The notes: generated by a model from the letters alone, not told the origin. 64,000 bases of DNA from Gaeumannomyces sp. JS-464 (GCA_002197995.1 NGZR01000009.1:1116001-1180000); one strand, 5' to 3'. Counted from the stretch's first letter, positions 35,700 through 46,205 are shown. Translations and numbers: made by a program.

Positions 35700-36545
35700 T
35701 TTAAAGCATTTTAAGCCCGGGTGCGTTTCGTAAACCGTAATAAGTTACTGCTTAACTTTTTTCTAATTAGTTTTGTTATTTTATACCGCATTTTTAAAAC
35801 CACGTCCTTTTTTTATTATCGTTCGTACAGTTTATCGCTAATACGAACCGCGTTTTTAAAGTAATTTGTAAAAAATTCCAAGCGATCTTGCTTTGCGAGT
35901 TTATCCTTTACGTTTTCGCGCAATCCGTTATAAAATGCAGTATTAACGTACCGTTACTCTAGTTAAATTTAACGCTAATCCGTTAAAAATTCGCTGCATA
36001 TTTAGCTGCAGGTTTTTGCTATTTAAAAGCTAGTAAATCTCTTTTAACGATTCGGGTTTCGTTAACTGTTTCGAACACTTTTCCAACCTTTTTTCCGAAA
36101 GTTTCGAAATTAGCGAAAATAATTTTAATAGTTTCCTAACTATCCTTATATTTTTTAAGATAATCGTTTTAGGTTAGTTAAAACCATTTTTTCACTTTAC
36201 CGTTTAACCTGGTAACAGCGTAAGCGATTTTTTATTTTTTATTTACGAATTGCTGTTTGTAAAATTTAAAATAGCTTTTACACTCGGTAAGGAACGTTTT
36301 AAACTTACCGTTTTTTCCTTAGTAAAGGTTTAAAAACGGGAACTTATACGCTTTAACCGCGATAAGTGCTTTAAAAGATAGTAATTTCGTAATAAATTGC
36401 TTTATTTCGGCTTAGCTTTTAGCGATTTTATCCGTTATAAGCTTAGGAAAGCTAGCCGTGTTAACGGCTTCGTTAAAGTCGTACTTAACACCGTTAAAAG
36501 TAAAAACCGTAGTTTTTTCCTCTTTAAACTTTTTACTGCTACTTA
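35700..36545 (-). pseudogene. gypsy2 gag remnant
   Basis: The minus strand gives VFTFNGVKYDFNEAVNTASF near 36450-36510, then GKFKTFLTECKSYFKFYKQQ and FVNKKQKIAYAVTRLNGKVK, then KWF (about 36160-36310). This is the capsid pattern of chromovirus gag proteins, with K-x-x-x-F-L-x-x-C and L-x-G-x-x-x-x-W. Further down, YRTINTAFYNGLRENVKDKL-like strings belong to the end of the retrotransposon gag domain. A nucleocapsid knuckle was not found with certainty. Located just inside the 5' LTR, as expected. Confidence 0.72.
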
Positions 36546-36603
36546 TTATAATTATAATTACTATTTTTCCTTTTAATAAAGTACTAAATAAAATTAGTTA
36601 AAA

Positions 36604-37006
36604 TGTTATAATAAAAGGTTTGCTTTTAAAGTAAAGCATTTCGAAGGTGAAAGGATAATATCGCTAGTGCTAAAAAATAAAAGAACACGTAACTTAAAAG
36701 GACAATTTAATTGCTTACCCTAGGAAATGCTTAAAAGCTAACTTAGCTTAACTAATGCTAAAACCTTAGTTAAAACTATTTAAAATAATAAAAACTCCAT
36801 CCTTTATATACACGTTATCCTTGCTTTAGTAATTTTTAAATTTGTGGTTTTATCGCAAATTTACAAATCCCGTTTAAATTTATTGCTTTATTACAAATCT
36901 ACAAATCCTATTTAGACCACGTGACTTTACGTGCTTTAATGTGGGGAGGTAACCATTTGGGCCCTTCCCGCCCTGCTGTCCTGGGGCTTGCATGCTGGTT
37001 GTAACA
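36604..37006 (-). repeat. gypsy2 5' LTR
   Basis: 403 bp, TGTTATAAT...GTTGTAACA on the plus strand, same orientation as 22774-23216. The right edge is followed by TTAAG, matching the bases left of 22774. Confidence 0.88.
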
Positions 37007-37968
37007 TTAAGCTAACGTTTAAGCTTTTTAACCCGTTCGGCGTTATATAAGCGGCTTAGCTTTAAGCGTTGCTAAAAAGCCGATTTTAAATATCGGCTGT
37101 TTTAGCTTTTAGTACGAATCCCGTTAAAATTCGGTAAGCTTCCAGGACGTTCGTTATAATAAACGGAAGGTTTTTGCTATCGGTAAGGGCTTTGCGAATA
37201 TTAAAGCCCGTTTAGTTATTAGCTTAAGCTTGCTGTTTTTCCGGAATTTTAATTAAAATTCGGTAATCGGGTTTAAAGCCGGCGGGTAGGCGGGGCTCCC
37301 GGGGTGCACGGTTTTTTAAAGCTTATATAAGTGGCTAAGGCTATTAAAATCCCGTACGGGCCGCGTCCGCGTAAGTGGTTAGGGCCGGGCGTTATGTGCC
37401 GGGCGCGTTGTTGGGTTTAAAAGCTGCAAGGGCTTTTCCGTCCCCCTGGAAGGGGGCTGGCTGGCTTAGCAGCGCTTTTTTCGCGTATTTTAAAAAGCAA
37501 ACTTTCCAACCGTGCGTTTCGCGCGCCGCTTCGGGGGGTAGGGAAGCGATGCCGGCGTTTATCGATCGGGCCAAAGTGGCGCAAATTAGGGCCATTTAGC
37601 TTTGTTTACGCGTAAAGCTCGCGATTATTTCTTCCGCGGCCGCTGCGGCTAACCCCGGGATCGGGCCTTTAGGCCGGGGGGAGGAGGGAAAGCGCTATAA
37701 CGCGTGGGGTGCTTAGGGAAAGGGTAAGGCTAAGGCTAAAAAAGGGGTGTCGTTAGGGTGTAGGGTAAAAGGGGAAAGGGAAGGGGCATTTGTGTTGGTG
37801 CCGACGCCGTGGAGGTTTTCCTGGCTTTGTTCGGGCCTTGTCGGGTGTTGCGCGTTTCGCAACGGGGACGGCGTATTTACGTGCGCGTACGTTAAAAAGC
37901 GCGGGGGCCGGTGCGGCAGCGACGCGCTCCTCCGGGCTAAGGGGTCCCTAAAAAGAGCGTATACCACC
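37007..37968 (-). pseudogene. LINE2 ORF1 fragment (minus-strand copy, middle piece)
   Basis: The reverse complement aligns with about 57465-58345 of LINE2 copy C. The best segment, 37392-37595, reads ALICATLARSINAGIASLPP then THGWKVCFLKYAKKALL, against LARSIDAGIASLP and GWKDCFIEYAKQALF in copy C. This is the N-terminal part of the gag-like ORF1, upstream of the knuckles. The piece ends at the gypsy2 5' LTR and continues at 22773. On its other side it is broken by a solo LTR and then by LINE2 copy A at a G-run. It is much less mutated than the 21950-22773 piece. The 113-codon plus-strand frame at 37747-38088 is not a gene. Confidence 0.8.
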
Positions 37969-38348
37969 TGTTACAATCAGGGGTTTGCTTTTGGGGTAGG
38001 GCACCTCGGGGGTGGTAAGGATAGTATTGCTGATTTCGGGAACAGGGGAACACGTGGCTTAAAAGGACAATTTAATTGCTTGCCTTAGGGAATGCCTGGG
38101 AGCTAACTTAGGTTTATTAATGCCGAAGCCTTAGTTAAAGCTATTTGAAACAGTAGGAAATCCATCCTTTATATACTCGCTGCTTTTACCTTAGCAGTTT
38201 TTAGATTTGTGGCTTTATTTAGAAATCCAGAAATCCAGCTTAGGTAAGCTTGGTTACGTGCTTTCACGTCGGCAGGTGGTGCGAGGTAGGGGCACCACTT
38301 GGAGCCCTTCCCGTCCTGTGATCTGGGATTTGCATGCTAAACGTAACA
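37969..38348 (-). repeat. solo LTR of the gypsy1/gypsy2 family
   Basis: 380 bp, TGTTACAATC...AACGTAACA, flanked by CCACC at 37964-37968 and 38349-38353. Same family as the gypsy2 LTRs but more GC-rich and clearly less mutated. No internal sequence on either side. The flanking LINE2 sequence has the matching GGTGG at the corresponding place in copy C (near 57475). Confidence 0.9.
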
Positions 38349-38372
38349 CCACCTATTAGCTAAAAGGGGGGG
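38349..38372 (-). other. short LINE2 remnant ending in G7
   Basis: The reverse complement CCCCCCCTTTTAGCTAATAGG matches copy C near 57450-57470 (C7, then TTCGGCCAATAGGG). It connects the solo LTR to the insertion point of LINE2 copy A. Confidence 0.75.
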
Positions 38373-38509
38373 AACCTTCCTCGAATTTACCAATTTTTGG
38401 CATTGCGCTATTAGTGCACACTGCCAAATTGCATACAAATCCTTAACACCCGCCAATTAGCGACCCAATACCAATAACCACGCCCGCCAACGGCGCTGGC
38501 GACGGCAAC

Positions 38510-40475
38510 ATGCCGTTGCTAACAGCCCCCCCTTCGGCCAATAGGGTGGCGCGCGCCTTCCTCGTTAGCCCAACGGCCCGGAGGAACGCGTCGCGGCCAC
38601 CCGGGCCCCCCCGCCCGTTAGCGCACCCGACTACGCCGTCCCCGTTGCGGAATTAGCAATACCCAACAGGGCCCGATCAGGGCTAGGAAGGCTCCCATAA
38701 CGGCAGCACCGGCACAAGTGCCCTCCCCCCCTCCCCAACGCCGGCGTACGCGCCCTACCCGTCGGGTCGGCCGCGGCGGCCGCGGAGGAAATTATTGCGA
38801 GCTATAGCCGCAAATAACAACAAACGGCCCTAATTTGCGCTACGCTAGCCCGATTTATCGACGCCGGCATTGCCTCCTTTCCGGCGGAAGCAATTCCCGA
38901 AGCTAACGGCTGGAAAGATTGCTTTATCGACTACGCCAAACAAGCCTTTTTGGCCTACCTACGCCGGTCGAAAAGGAAAGAAGCTTATACGGGGCCCCGA
39001 AACTCCCGTAACGCGCGCCCCCAGCCATTTACGCGTCGGTAGCCCGGGAGGGCCACTAATAACCCCAACAACCCGCACAGGCTTTTCGGGGCCGTACGCC
39101 CCAAACCCGGGCACCCCGCTTACCAATAAGCCTTAAAGCCGACTTTCGGGTGTTTGTTAGGATTCGGAAAAACGGCAGGCTTAGGCTAACCAATAAACGG
39201 GCTTTAGCATTCGCAAAGCCTTTGCCGATAGCAGGGATTTGCCGTTTACAACGGCCGATGTCCCGGAGGCGTACCGATCTTTTACGGGGTTCGTGTTAAA
39301 AGCAAAAACGGCCGATATCCAAAACCGGCTTTTGCAGCACCGATCCGAACTAGGCCGTTTATATAACGCCGAAAGATCGAAAAGCCCGAAATTTAGTACA
39401 ATTACGTAATTTCCGATTGCTTTACCTTTTTAACCAACGGCTTTGGACAGTGCGTCCCCGTATCGGATAAACTGGTTCGGGAGGAAGTGGAAGCCCAAAT
39501 AAGGCATAAACCGGTAAACGTTAAGCTTTCCGGGGCCGGCGTTAACCACCAAAGGCGTATATCGTGGATTATATCCCTTTATACGCAAGTAACCGGGTTT
39601 AGGCTTTGGGGGATTACTTTCTTTTCACGCCGCGTATAACGACACCCGCCGGTTACCCAGCACACCCCTGGCTGCCACGGCTTTACGTGGCCCGCAATTG
39701 CGCCCGGGCCGATAGGTGCCTTCGGTGCGGGAAAATAAACGACGACCGGCACGTATAACCGTGTACGGCCCCCCGCAATGCGCGAACTGCTCGGGCCCGT
39801 ACTTAGCCGACCACCCGAATTGCCTTATAAAGCTTGTACGGGTAAACGGAGTGCTAAAGCATTTAACCCGTGGGGAAAAAGGCGCGGTTAGGAAATTAGG
39901 CGCATAAGCGTACCGGGCGGCGGTAAAAAAGGTGGAAGCCGCCGTTACCGCCGCCACCGCCGCGGCCGCCGCGGCCGCCGCTGCCGCACCGCTAACGCCC
40001 TTCCTGCAACCGCGGCTATTACGGACAATTCCGTTGTAACCGCTACCGCTAATGCTAATCCCGCGGCCGGTACCGGCAACGCCGCTACTTCCGTTACCCC
40101 CGCCGCCGCCGCCGTTCCTACCGCTGCTGCCACCGCTAACGCGGCCGAAAAAGCCCGGCAAGCTTACCGGCCCCGGAAGCGTGGCCCGTACGGCGAATAG
40201 GGAAAAGCACTTTGCCAAAAACTTAGGGTTAGTTTTAACAACCAATACGAAGTATTGGCGGATATGGAACTGGACCTCCCCGAGCCCGAAAAGGCTATCG
40301 AATTAACCGGAAACCCCCCGGAGGAAACCGACGGTACCGCCGGCCAACAACCCTAAGGCCAAAAGCCCCAATACATTAACGCCGCTTTTACGTATGCCAG
40401 CAGCCAACCGGATACAACAAACGCATGGCAATAAGGCCCGGCCTCGGGGCTTCGCCCCGAACGCCTTGTTTTAAC
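38510..40475 (+). pseudogene. LINE2 copy A ORF1 (gag-like), broken
   Basis: ATG at 38510 (MPLLTAPPSANRVARAFLV) corresponds to 57439 in copy C. Recognisable parts are ANGWKDCFIDYAKQAFLA (about 38905-38955), then FVLKAKTADIQNRLLQHRSE (about 39293-39350), a knuckle region near 39670-39810 with CANCSGPYLADHPNC, and an Ala-rich linker at 39935-40140. In Tad-type elements ORF1 binds the RNA. Frameshifts and stops split it into short frames. The end is approximate. The 206-codon minus-strand frame 39625-40245 is the antisense of the Ala-rich and knuckle part. Confidence 0.75.
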
Positions 40476-43400
40476 CGCCGCCCAAGCGAACTTTAACGTA
40501 GCTAAAGCGGGGGCTATTTTACTTTAACTATTTTAAAGCCAAAATATCGACGTGGTGCTAATGCAAAGCTTAACGCGTGGAAAGGGAAGCTTATGCTTTG
40601 CACCCACCCGTCGTACGAGCTATTTACTCGGTAAATAGCTAGCACGATTACCAAACCAGGCCTCGGGTAATAACTTACGTACGGAAGGACCCGGGGTTTC
40701 GGCCCGTAGCGGACCGGCCGGCAGGTAATACCCGGGACATCCTTTGGCTTACCGTCGCCGGGTGCACTTTCGTTAACGTATATAGGCTTTTAGGGGACCT
40801 TTCGGAACTTCGTTAAATTTTACTACGTTAGCGCTTAACGGCAAAATGCATTATAACTGGGGACTTTAACGCAGGTCCCCGGCGTGGGATCCGGTTAAGG
40901 GTAATAGGAATAGGGGCCAGGATATAGCCCAATGGGCTAATGCTTATAACCTCCTCCTACTTACCGACCTAGGCCAACCTACGCATAACGATGGGGGCGT
41001 TTTGGATTTTACCTTTTTAACGCCCTTTTGGCAATAGCGGAAATCGACCTTCGCTAGCAACCGATTCGGACCACCGCTCGATACGGATCGAAGTTTTTAA
41101 CCGCAATAACTCCGTTCCGGACTGCCGGCGTATTACGCTACCAAACGATAAACTACCGTTTTTCGCAAACGCGGTAGCAACGGGGGCCGGCAGCCTGCCG
41201 CCATTTACAAATCCATACACGGCGGATTACTTGGATAAAGCGGCCGAGGCTTTAATAAACCTGCTAAAAAATGCGTTAACGGCTTTCGGCCGGGGGCCTA
41301 AAGCTAAAAGAAAAGGCTAACCCTGGTGGAACGAAAAGTGCGCCAACGCCTAACGGGACCTTGCAAAAGCCATGGCAAACGGCGGGCCTTTTACGGCCGA
41401 AGCCCGCTTTTTAAAAGCAACGGTCCGGGCGGCTAAAAACAGTATTGGGCCAGCGTGCTAAAGGAAGTGGATTTCCCGGAAGCGCTGTATACCGTGCTGT
41501 AAAGTGGCATAAACTCGCACCCGCTATACGGCTTCCCCCGTTAAATATCGACGGGGAGGTTAAAATAGCCCCAAAAGATAAAGCGGAAGCATTAGGCCGT
41601 AAGATCCTCCGTAGGTTTACGGCGGAGAACGACCTATAAGAGGACCCGTTGTTGCAAAGGGCTACCTAAAAAACCGCAACAATTCCCGTGGGATCCCCAC
41701 GTCCCTTTGGAGGAATGCGGAAATGCACTGTTGGCACGGCAAACACGGCCCCGGGCGTCGACTCCTTAACGGTTAAGCTGCTTACAGCGGCATGGCCGGC
41801 AATAGGGAATACGTTAGGGCCTTTTTCGAAGCTTGCTTTAGGGCCGGGCACCACCTTTAGCCCTTTCCGCACAGCGGAAGTGGTTATGCTAAAAAAGCCG
41901 AATAAAACGGATATAACGGACCAAAATCCTACCGCCCGATAGCTTTGCTCCCGTGCTTAAAAAGGGCTGGACGGCTAATGGCTTCGCGGATGGCGTCCCT
42001 CGCACTACAATACGGGCTTATAGCTCCGCAACACGCCGGGGCTACCCCGAAAAAGGCCGCATCGATTTAACGGCATGCGTGGCATAAGGTGGAACGGGCC
42101 TTCCAAAAGCATAAAACGGCCGCCTCGTTACCATGGATGTATAAGGGGCTTTCGACGCCGTACTTCGCCGGAGGCTCCTTCGGAGGCTCCTAAACCAAGG
42201 CTGGGATTTAACGTTAATACGATAGGTATTATTTTTTGCAGGAAACAGGGTGGTTAAAGTGCGTTTGGAGGACGCCACGGCACCCCCTTTTTCCCCGGAC
42301 TGCGGGCTACCCTAAGGGTTACCGGCGTTACCGGTCCTGTTTATGCTTTATATGGCCGAAATCCTACCCAAAGCAAAAGCGGTTAGGTACGGATACGCGG
42401 ACGATATAGGCATTTGCGTAACGGGTAGCACTCCGGAAAAGTGCTTTCGTAAAGCAGGGGCAACGGTAACGGAAATCCTCCGCTGGGGAAGGGCTAATAA
42501 AGTGGCTTTCGACCCGGGGAAGTGCGAGCTTATGCACTTTTTTAGGCGGAAAAATCCACAACCCCGGCGGTTACGGCGAAAGGCCTTACCATACAACAAG
42601 CTATAGGAGCTTTACGGTGGTTAGGGGTTTTTTTAACCAAAGGCTTAATTTTAAAGCCCACGTGGATAACAGGGCTGCAAAAGCCCAAAGCGTTGCAACC
42701 ACCTCCGGAAGCTTACGAATTCGATAGGGGGGATACCGGCATATTCGGTTTACAAAGCCGTTATAACGGTTATAATCCCTACGGCTTTATACGGGGCCGA
42801 GGTATGGTATAGGGGTAAAACTAAACCACACCCGTATAAGCCGGCACAATAGCAAATTATCCGCTAAGGCTATTTAATCGAACGGGTTAATAAAGCCTTA
42901 ACCGCGTCCCTTAAGGCAGTGGCCCAGCTTGGAAAACCACACCGATAAACGCATTACATTACGAATCCGGCATTCCAGGCGCTAAGCGCTTTTGGAATAA
43001 GCCCGCTTCCGTTTTGCGGCCCGTATAAATACGGTCCCGGAAAATCACCCCCTGGCCGCAGCGGCTAAGCCGGCTTTTAACGCCCGAAAGCCTAGGGCAG
43101 GCTTACCCGGCAAGCTTGCGACCTTTTTGCAAAAGGACGGCCGGACTTTTTCCGGCTTGCACCCGCCCGGCCCACCTCTTTATAAATATACGGGGCTTAC
43201 GGTGGCCACACAAGAAAAGCCCGCAGCCGCAAAAGCTTTTATAGCGTGGCTTCGCACCTTTCCACTTACCGACGTTATATATATAGCGACGGGTTTAAAG
43301 CAAAGGACGGGGCAGTTGGATACAGCTGTATAATATACCAAGCCGGCCAACGCAAACTTTCCGGGCACGGCCGGTTAGCGCATCCGGCGGAAGTATTCGA

Positions 43401-44105
43401 CGGCGAAGCGAAAGGGGCCCGAATGGGCCTCCGTAAAGCCGTATGGAGCTTCCGCAATCTGCATTTTCCACTTATGCCTCGATAACACCTCGGCGGCCAA
43501 CGGCTGTTTAAGCACGGCCCCTAATAGTTTACAAAGGGCTTTTAAAGAAATCCATTGCTTTATGGATAAATACCAGGTATACGTATTGGTTTCCGGGCCA
43601 TATGGGAATTCCCGGAAACGAAAAGGCAAACGCCGAAGCAAAGTTGGGATCGGCCCTGCCAATACCCTAACATTTTAAACCAACGGTGGCCGGAGTAAAG
43701 CTTTAGCACGGAAAATAACCCGGGACGCCCGGAACGCATGGTTTAAAGACAACTTTCCGGATCGGTATAAGGCTATAGGCCTTCCGCCGGTACCAATAAC
43801 ATACGCCCGAAGCGTTGCAGCTGCACCGGAGGGTATTGCAACGGCTAATAGCCGCACCGCCCGGGGGATTCGACTGGTACTACCGAAAGTTCCAGCACGA
43901 ACGATAACCCGTGCCGCTGCGGAAAAACAAATCCCCTTCCCACCCTGTATTTTGCAGGTTGGCTAAAACGGCAAAAAACAAATGGCTATAGCGGACCCTC
44001 CCCGGCTTTCGATAGGCCCGGATATTGGAAACGGCTTTTCCAAAAGCCTTCCTTTTTGCTTCGTTCGTTAAAGCCACCAACTACTACACTATCGCCGGAC
44101 GATAA
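40394..44105 (+). pseudogene. LINE2 copy A ORF2 (endonuclease, RT, RNase H, knuckle), broken
   Basis: Same ATG (M-P-A-A-N-R) and stop as in copy C. Endonuclease: NIDVVLMQSL near 40545-40570, AGDFNAGPRRG-like near 40855-40890, and the S-D-H-R box after a frameshift near 41050. RT: CLWNSL-type thumb strings are broken, but LPVLFMLYMAEILP and RYGYADDIGICVTG are open at 42343-42440. RNase H: YSDG-type motif is damaged near 43275 (YIATGL), while KLSGHGRLAHPAEVFDGEAK remains (43355-43415). C-terminal knuckle near 43910-43955. The stop is TAA at 44103-44105. Inactive. Confidence 0.8.
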
Positions 44106-44519
44106 TAAAAGGCCTAAAAAGCCTATTATAACCTTTTCCTTTGTACTATTAGGATTAACAGTAGGCTCGTTAATCCCCCGCACTTTAGGCCGGGCCTAGG
44201 GGAGGTCCCGAAAACCCCTCCCCCGCCCAAACCCGGCTTTACCCCTTTTCCGGCATACCCGCCGGCCAACAGCATTACTACCACCCGCAGCGCTTTACAA
44301 CGCCCCGGCGTATTTTTACGCCCTATTATCGATTGCCCGCTACTAACAAGGAGCGCCGGAATGCGGCCCGACCCTCGTGTGCTTTCGGGTTTAATTTGTT
44401 AGCCGCTTCGATAGCAGCATATAGCCTAGTGTTAAGCTTAGGTAGCGCTAGCACGTTATATGCCCCTTGGGAGGCAGGGACTGGTAATCCCGATTTACTA
44501 ACGTTAAATATACTTTTAA

Positions 44520-44539
44520 GGGGGGGGGGGGGGGGGGGG
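44520..44539. repeat. run of 20 G
   Basis: Uninterrupted G20 between the LINE2 A 3' end and an inverted LINE2 5' fragment. It corresponds to the C7 in the LINE2 5' region read on the other strand, probably expanded after or during insertion. Confidence 0.95.
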
Positions 44540-44690
44540 TGCCGTTAGCAACGGCATGGTGCGTTGCCAGCGCCGTTAGCGCGTTGTTGGTGTTAAGTCG
44601 CTGGATTGGCAGTGTTTAAGGATTTGTATGCAAATTGTTAATGTGCACTAATAGCGCAATGCCTAAAATTGGTAATTCGAGGAAGGTGCA
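44540..44690 (-). pseudogene. inverted LINE2 5' end fragment
   Basis: The reverse complement runs ACCTTCCTCGAATTACC... to ATGCCGTTGC and the C-run, matching 57302-57455 of copy C. It supplies exactly the part that the minus-strand piece at 37007-38372 lacks, so the two are halves of one copy split by LINE2 A. Non-coding apart from the first ORF1 codons. Confidence 0.85.
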
Positions 44691-44824
44691 GCCGTGTTTT
44701 GATATTAGTGTGGAACTTTATTTTCACCTTGATGTAACGGGAACGATGGGAACCGAGGCAAGGCTATAGTATACCTTTTATTATTTACGATCTAAGCTAA
44801 GGAAGTAAAAACAATTGCGCGTTG

Positions 44825-44968
44825 TGTAAGGAGTTGGCCCGTGCGCCGGTGCCTTACTTCACCCACGAGAGCGTCACCTACCGGATGTCACCTTTCTTTA
44901 AAAACAAACAATACAAAGCTGTTTCCCTTTTTTGCAAGCGGCCTTGCGGCCGCCTTACACTTCCAAAG
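44825..44968 (+). repeat. 5' LTR of the gag-only element
   Basis: TGTAAGGAGTTGGCCCGTGC to CTTCCAAA. About 144 bp. Differences from the right copy are mostly C/T and G/A changes plus a few single-base indels. The right end is not exact because CTTCCAACA in the 3' copy reads CTTCCAAAG here. Confidence 0.88.
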
Positions 44969-45018
44969 GTTATAAGCCTCAATTCCCATTGGAATAAAGC
45001 TACTTACAATCTCTTTTG

Positions 45019-45260
45019 GCCGGTGGCCGCGTTATTTTTCGTTGTTTTAGCCGGTGGCCGCAATTACGTTTTGAAGGCCGGTGGCCGCAATCACGTTCTA
45101 AAAGCCGGTGGCCGCAATTACGTTTTAAAGGCCGGTGGCCGCAATCACGTTTTGAAGACCGGTGGCCGCACAATAACGTCTTCCGGTGGAAGACGTCTCC
45201 CGGTGGGAGATATCGCCCGGTGGGCATCACGTACTACACTTTGCTGTTACCCGGTGGGCG
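45019..45260 (+). repeat. 27-bp minisatellite with CCGGTGG core
   Basis: Units start at 45050, 45077, 45104, 45131 and 45158, exactly 27 bases apart. Each has the form GCCGGTGGCCGCAATYACGT plus 7 bases. Diverged units occur before (45019) and after, where CCGGTGG recurs at about 45183, 45200, 45217 and 45251 with other spacing. Being nine codons long, it can be read as repeated AGGRNYVLK or AGGRNHVLK. Confidence 0.9.
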
Positions 45261-45559
45261 ACAACGGCCGTTTGCCTTACCTTTTCCTGTAGGCCGCTGC
45301 CCTACTTCCCTACTACTTTGGCCGCTGCCCTACCTTTGTTAATTTCTGCTTTACAATAATAACAACGACGGCAGTCGCCTATTACCCACCACCGCCCGAA
45401 ATTTTTACTTACAAAAGGCAACTGTTAAAATACCTGCCTTGCAAGGCCCTCCAATTTGGAGGCGTGGAAGCGCGCCGTTAAGGTGCATCTAATCGCGGGC
45501 GCGCCGACGATTATATTAGCGACAACCCGCTTTTTTTAACCCAACGATCCGGCCGCTTT

Positions 45560-46205
45560 TAAAGCCTGGAAAGCTAAAAAGGTCCTCGTTTGGTACTTTA
45601 TTAAGCAGTTAATTACGGAGGTTACTAACGAGCTTAAGCGATAAGGCTAAAGCTCCAAAACCGACGATTTCGCCCGCGACCTTAAGGCCTTTTAGCTCGC
45701 CGTTACTACTAAAATCGGCCAAAATACCGACGCTTAACTCGATAGCTTGATGGAAAAGTTTGTTAGCCTCGAGGTATCCAAGTACAACGACGTTAAAAAA
45801 TTACACCAACGTTGGCTCGAGCTTAAAAAACAGATGGAAAAAAGCTGGCGTTGTGATTTCGGACCGTTTTTTCGTTAGCCATTTCGTTAAAAAGTTTCCG
45901 AAAGCATTATCCAATCGCCGTTACCGTCGTTTTTAAACGCCCACCCAATGCCCGCCGGCCGCACCCCGATCCAAATTATCCAGGCCGTTATCGAAAACGT
46001 AATTACTTTCGAGTCGGCCGACCTTTCCTTAGCTAATACCAACGCGCCCACCGCTTGCACCAAAAAAAACTGTTTAGTGGTTTCTCGCTTACCTTACCAC
46101 GACCGGTGCGGCAAGCACTATATAAAGGGTAACGACGGGTGCTGGCTATTGCACCCTAAGCTGGAGGAGGAATATTACAAGCAAAAGCAGCAGGCCGTTG
46201 CATAG
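45560..46205 (+). pseudogene. gag-like protein of the small LTR element, partly open
   Basis: The last 85 codons (45948-46205) are open. They begin MPAGRTPIQIIQAVIENVIT and contain RCGKHYIKGNDGCWLLHPKL followed by EEEYYKQKQQAVA. The C-G-K-x(6-7)-G-C-W-x-x-H-P string resembles knuckles in fungal gag proteins, where C-W-x-x-H-P-E often closes the motif. Upstream, in the same or adjacent frames, LDSLMEKFVSLEVSKYNDVK and LHQRWLELKKQMEKSWRC look like capsid-type helices, broken by a few stops. Likely role: particle assembly and RNA packaging for a non-autonomous element. No homolog can be named without a search. Confidence 0.6.

Larger units (their letters stand above)
22774..37006 (-). mobile_element. 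Ty3/gypsy retrotransposon (gypsy2), full length, split by LINE1b
   Basis: 5' LTR 36604-37006, 3' LTR 22774-23216, both in minus orientation with TGTTA...TAACA-type ends. The element is flanked by TTAAG at 22769-22773 and 37007-37011. Internal order on the minus strand is gag, RT, RNase H, integrase, LINE1b insertion, integrase C-terminus and chromodomain. Without LINE1b and one copy of its duplication the element is about 7.1 kb, normal for chromoviruses. It is inserted in a minus-strand LINE2. Heavily mutated. Confidence 0.88.
38373..44519 (+). mobile_element. Tad-like LINE2, copy A, near full length
   Basis: Begins AACCTTCCTCGAATTTACC like copy C at 57302, and covers ORF1, ORF2 and 3' UTR up to GTTAAATATACTTTTAA. 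Moderately mutated: compared with copy C most differences are C/T or G/A. Lies between G7 (38366-38372) and G20 (44520-44539). The bases outside these runs are the two halves of a minus-strand LINE2. Three other copies (B, C, D) share its 3' UTR. Confidence 0.9.

Noticed and set aside
37747..38088. 113-codon plus-strand frame as a host gene
   Set aside because: It spans the antisense strand of LINE2 ORF1 and runs into the solo LTR. No domain.
39625..40245. 206-codon minus-strand frame rich in Gly and Ala
   Set aside because: It is the antisense of the LINE2 A knuckle and Ala-rich linker. Its composition follows from GCC/GGC repeats, and the equivalent minus-strand frame in copy C is shorter and different.
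44520..44539. G20 as telomere-related or pure assembly artefact
   Set aside because: It has no TTAGGG-type unit. It sits where the LINE2 C7 run is expected, so expansion of that run explains it, though its exact length may be wrong.
45000..45230. Minus-strand frame with repeated C-G-H-R units resembling a zinc-finger repeat
   Set aside because: A by-product of the 27-bp minisatellite read backwards. The element transcribes from the plus strand, as its purine run shows.
45019..45260. Possible CRISPR array
   Set aside because: Units follow each other without spacers, the region is inside an LTR element, and the genome is fungal.
44822..45292. 156-codon plus-strand frame over LTR and minisatellite as a gene
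   Set aside because: It begins two codons before the nested LTR and crosses the LTR. Its length is mostly due to the in-frame repeat. Noted as a repeat only.
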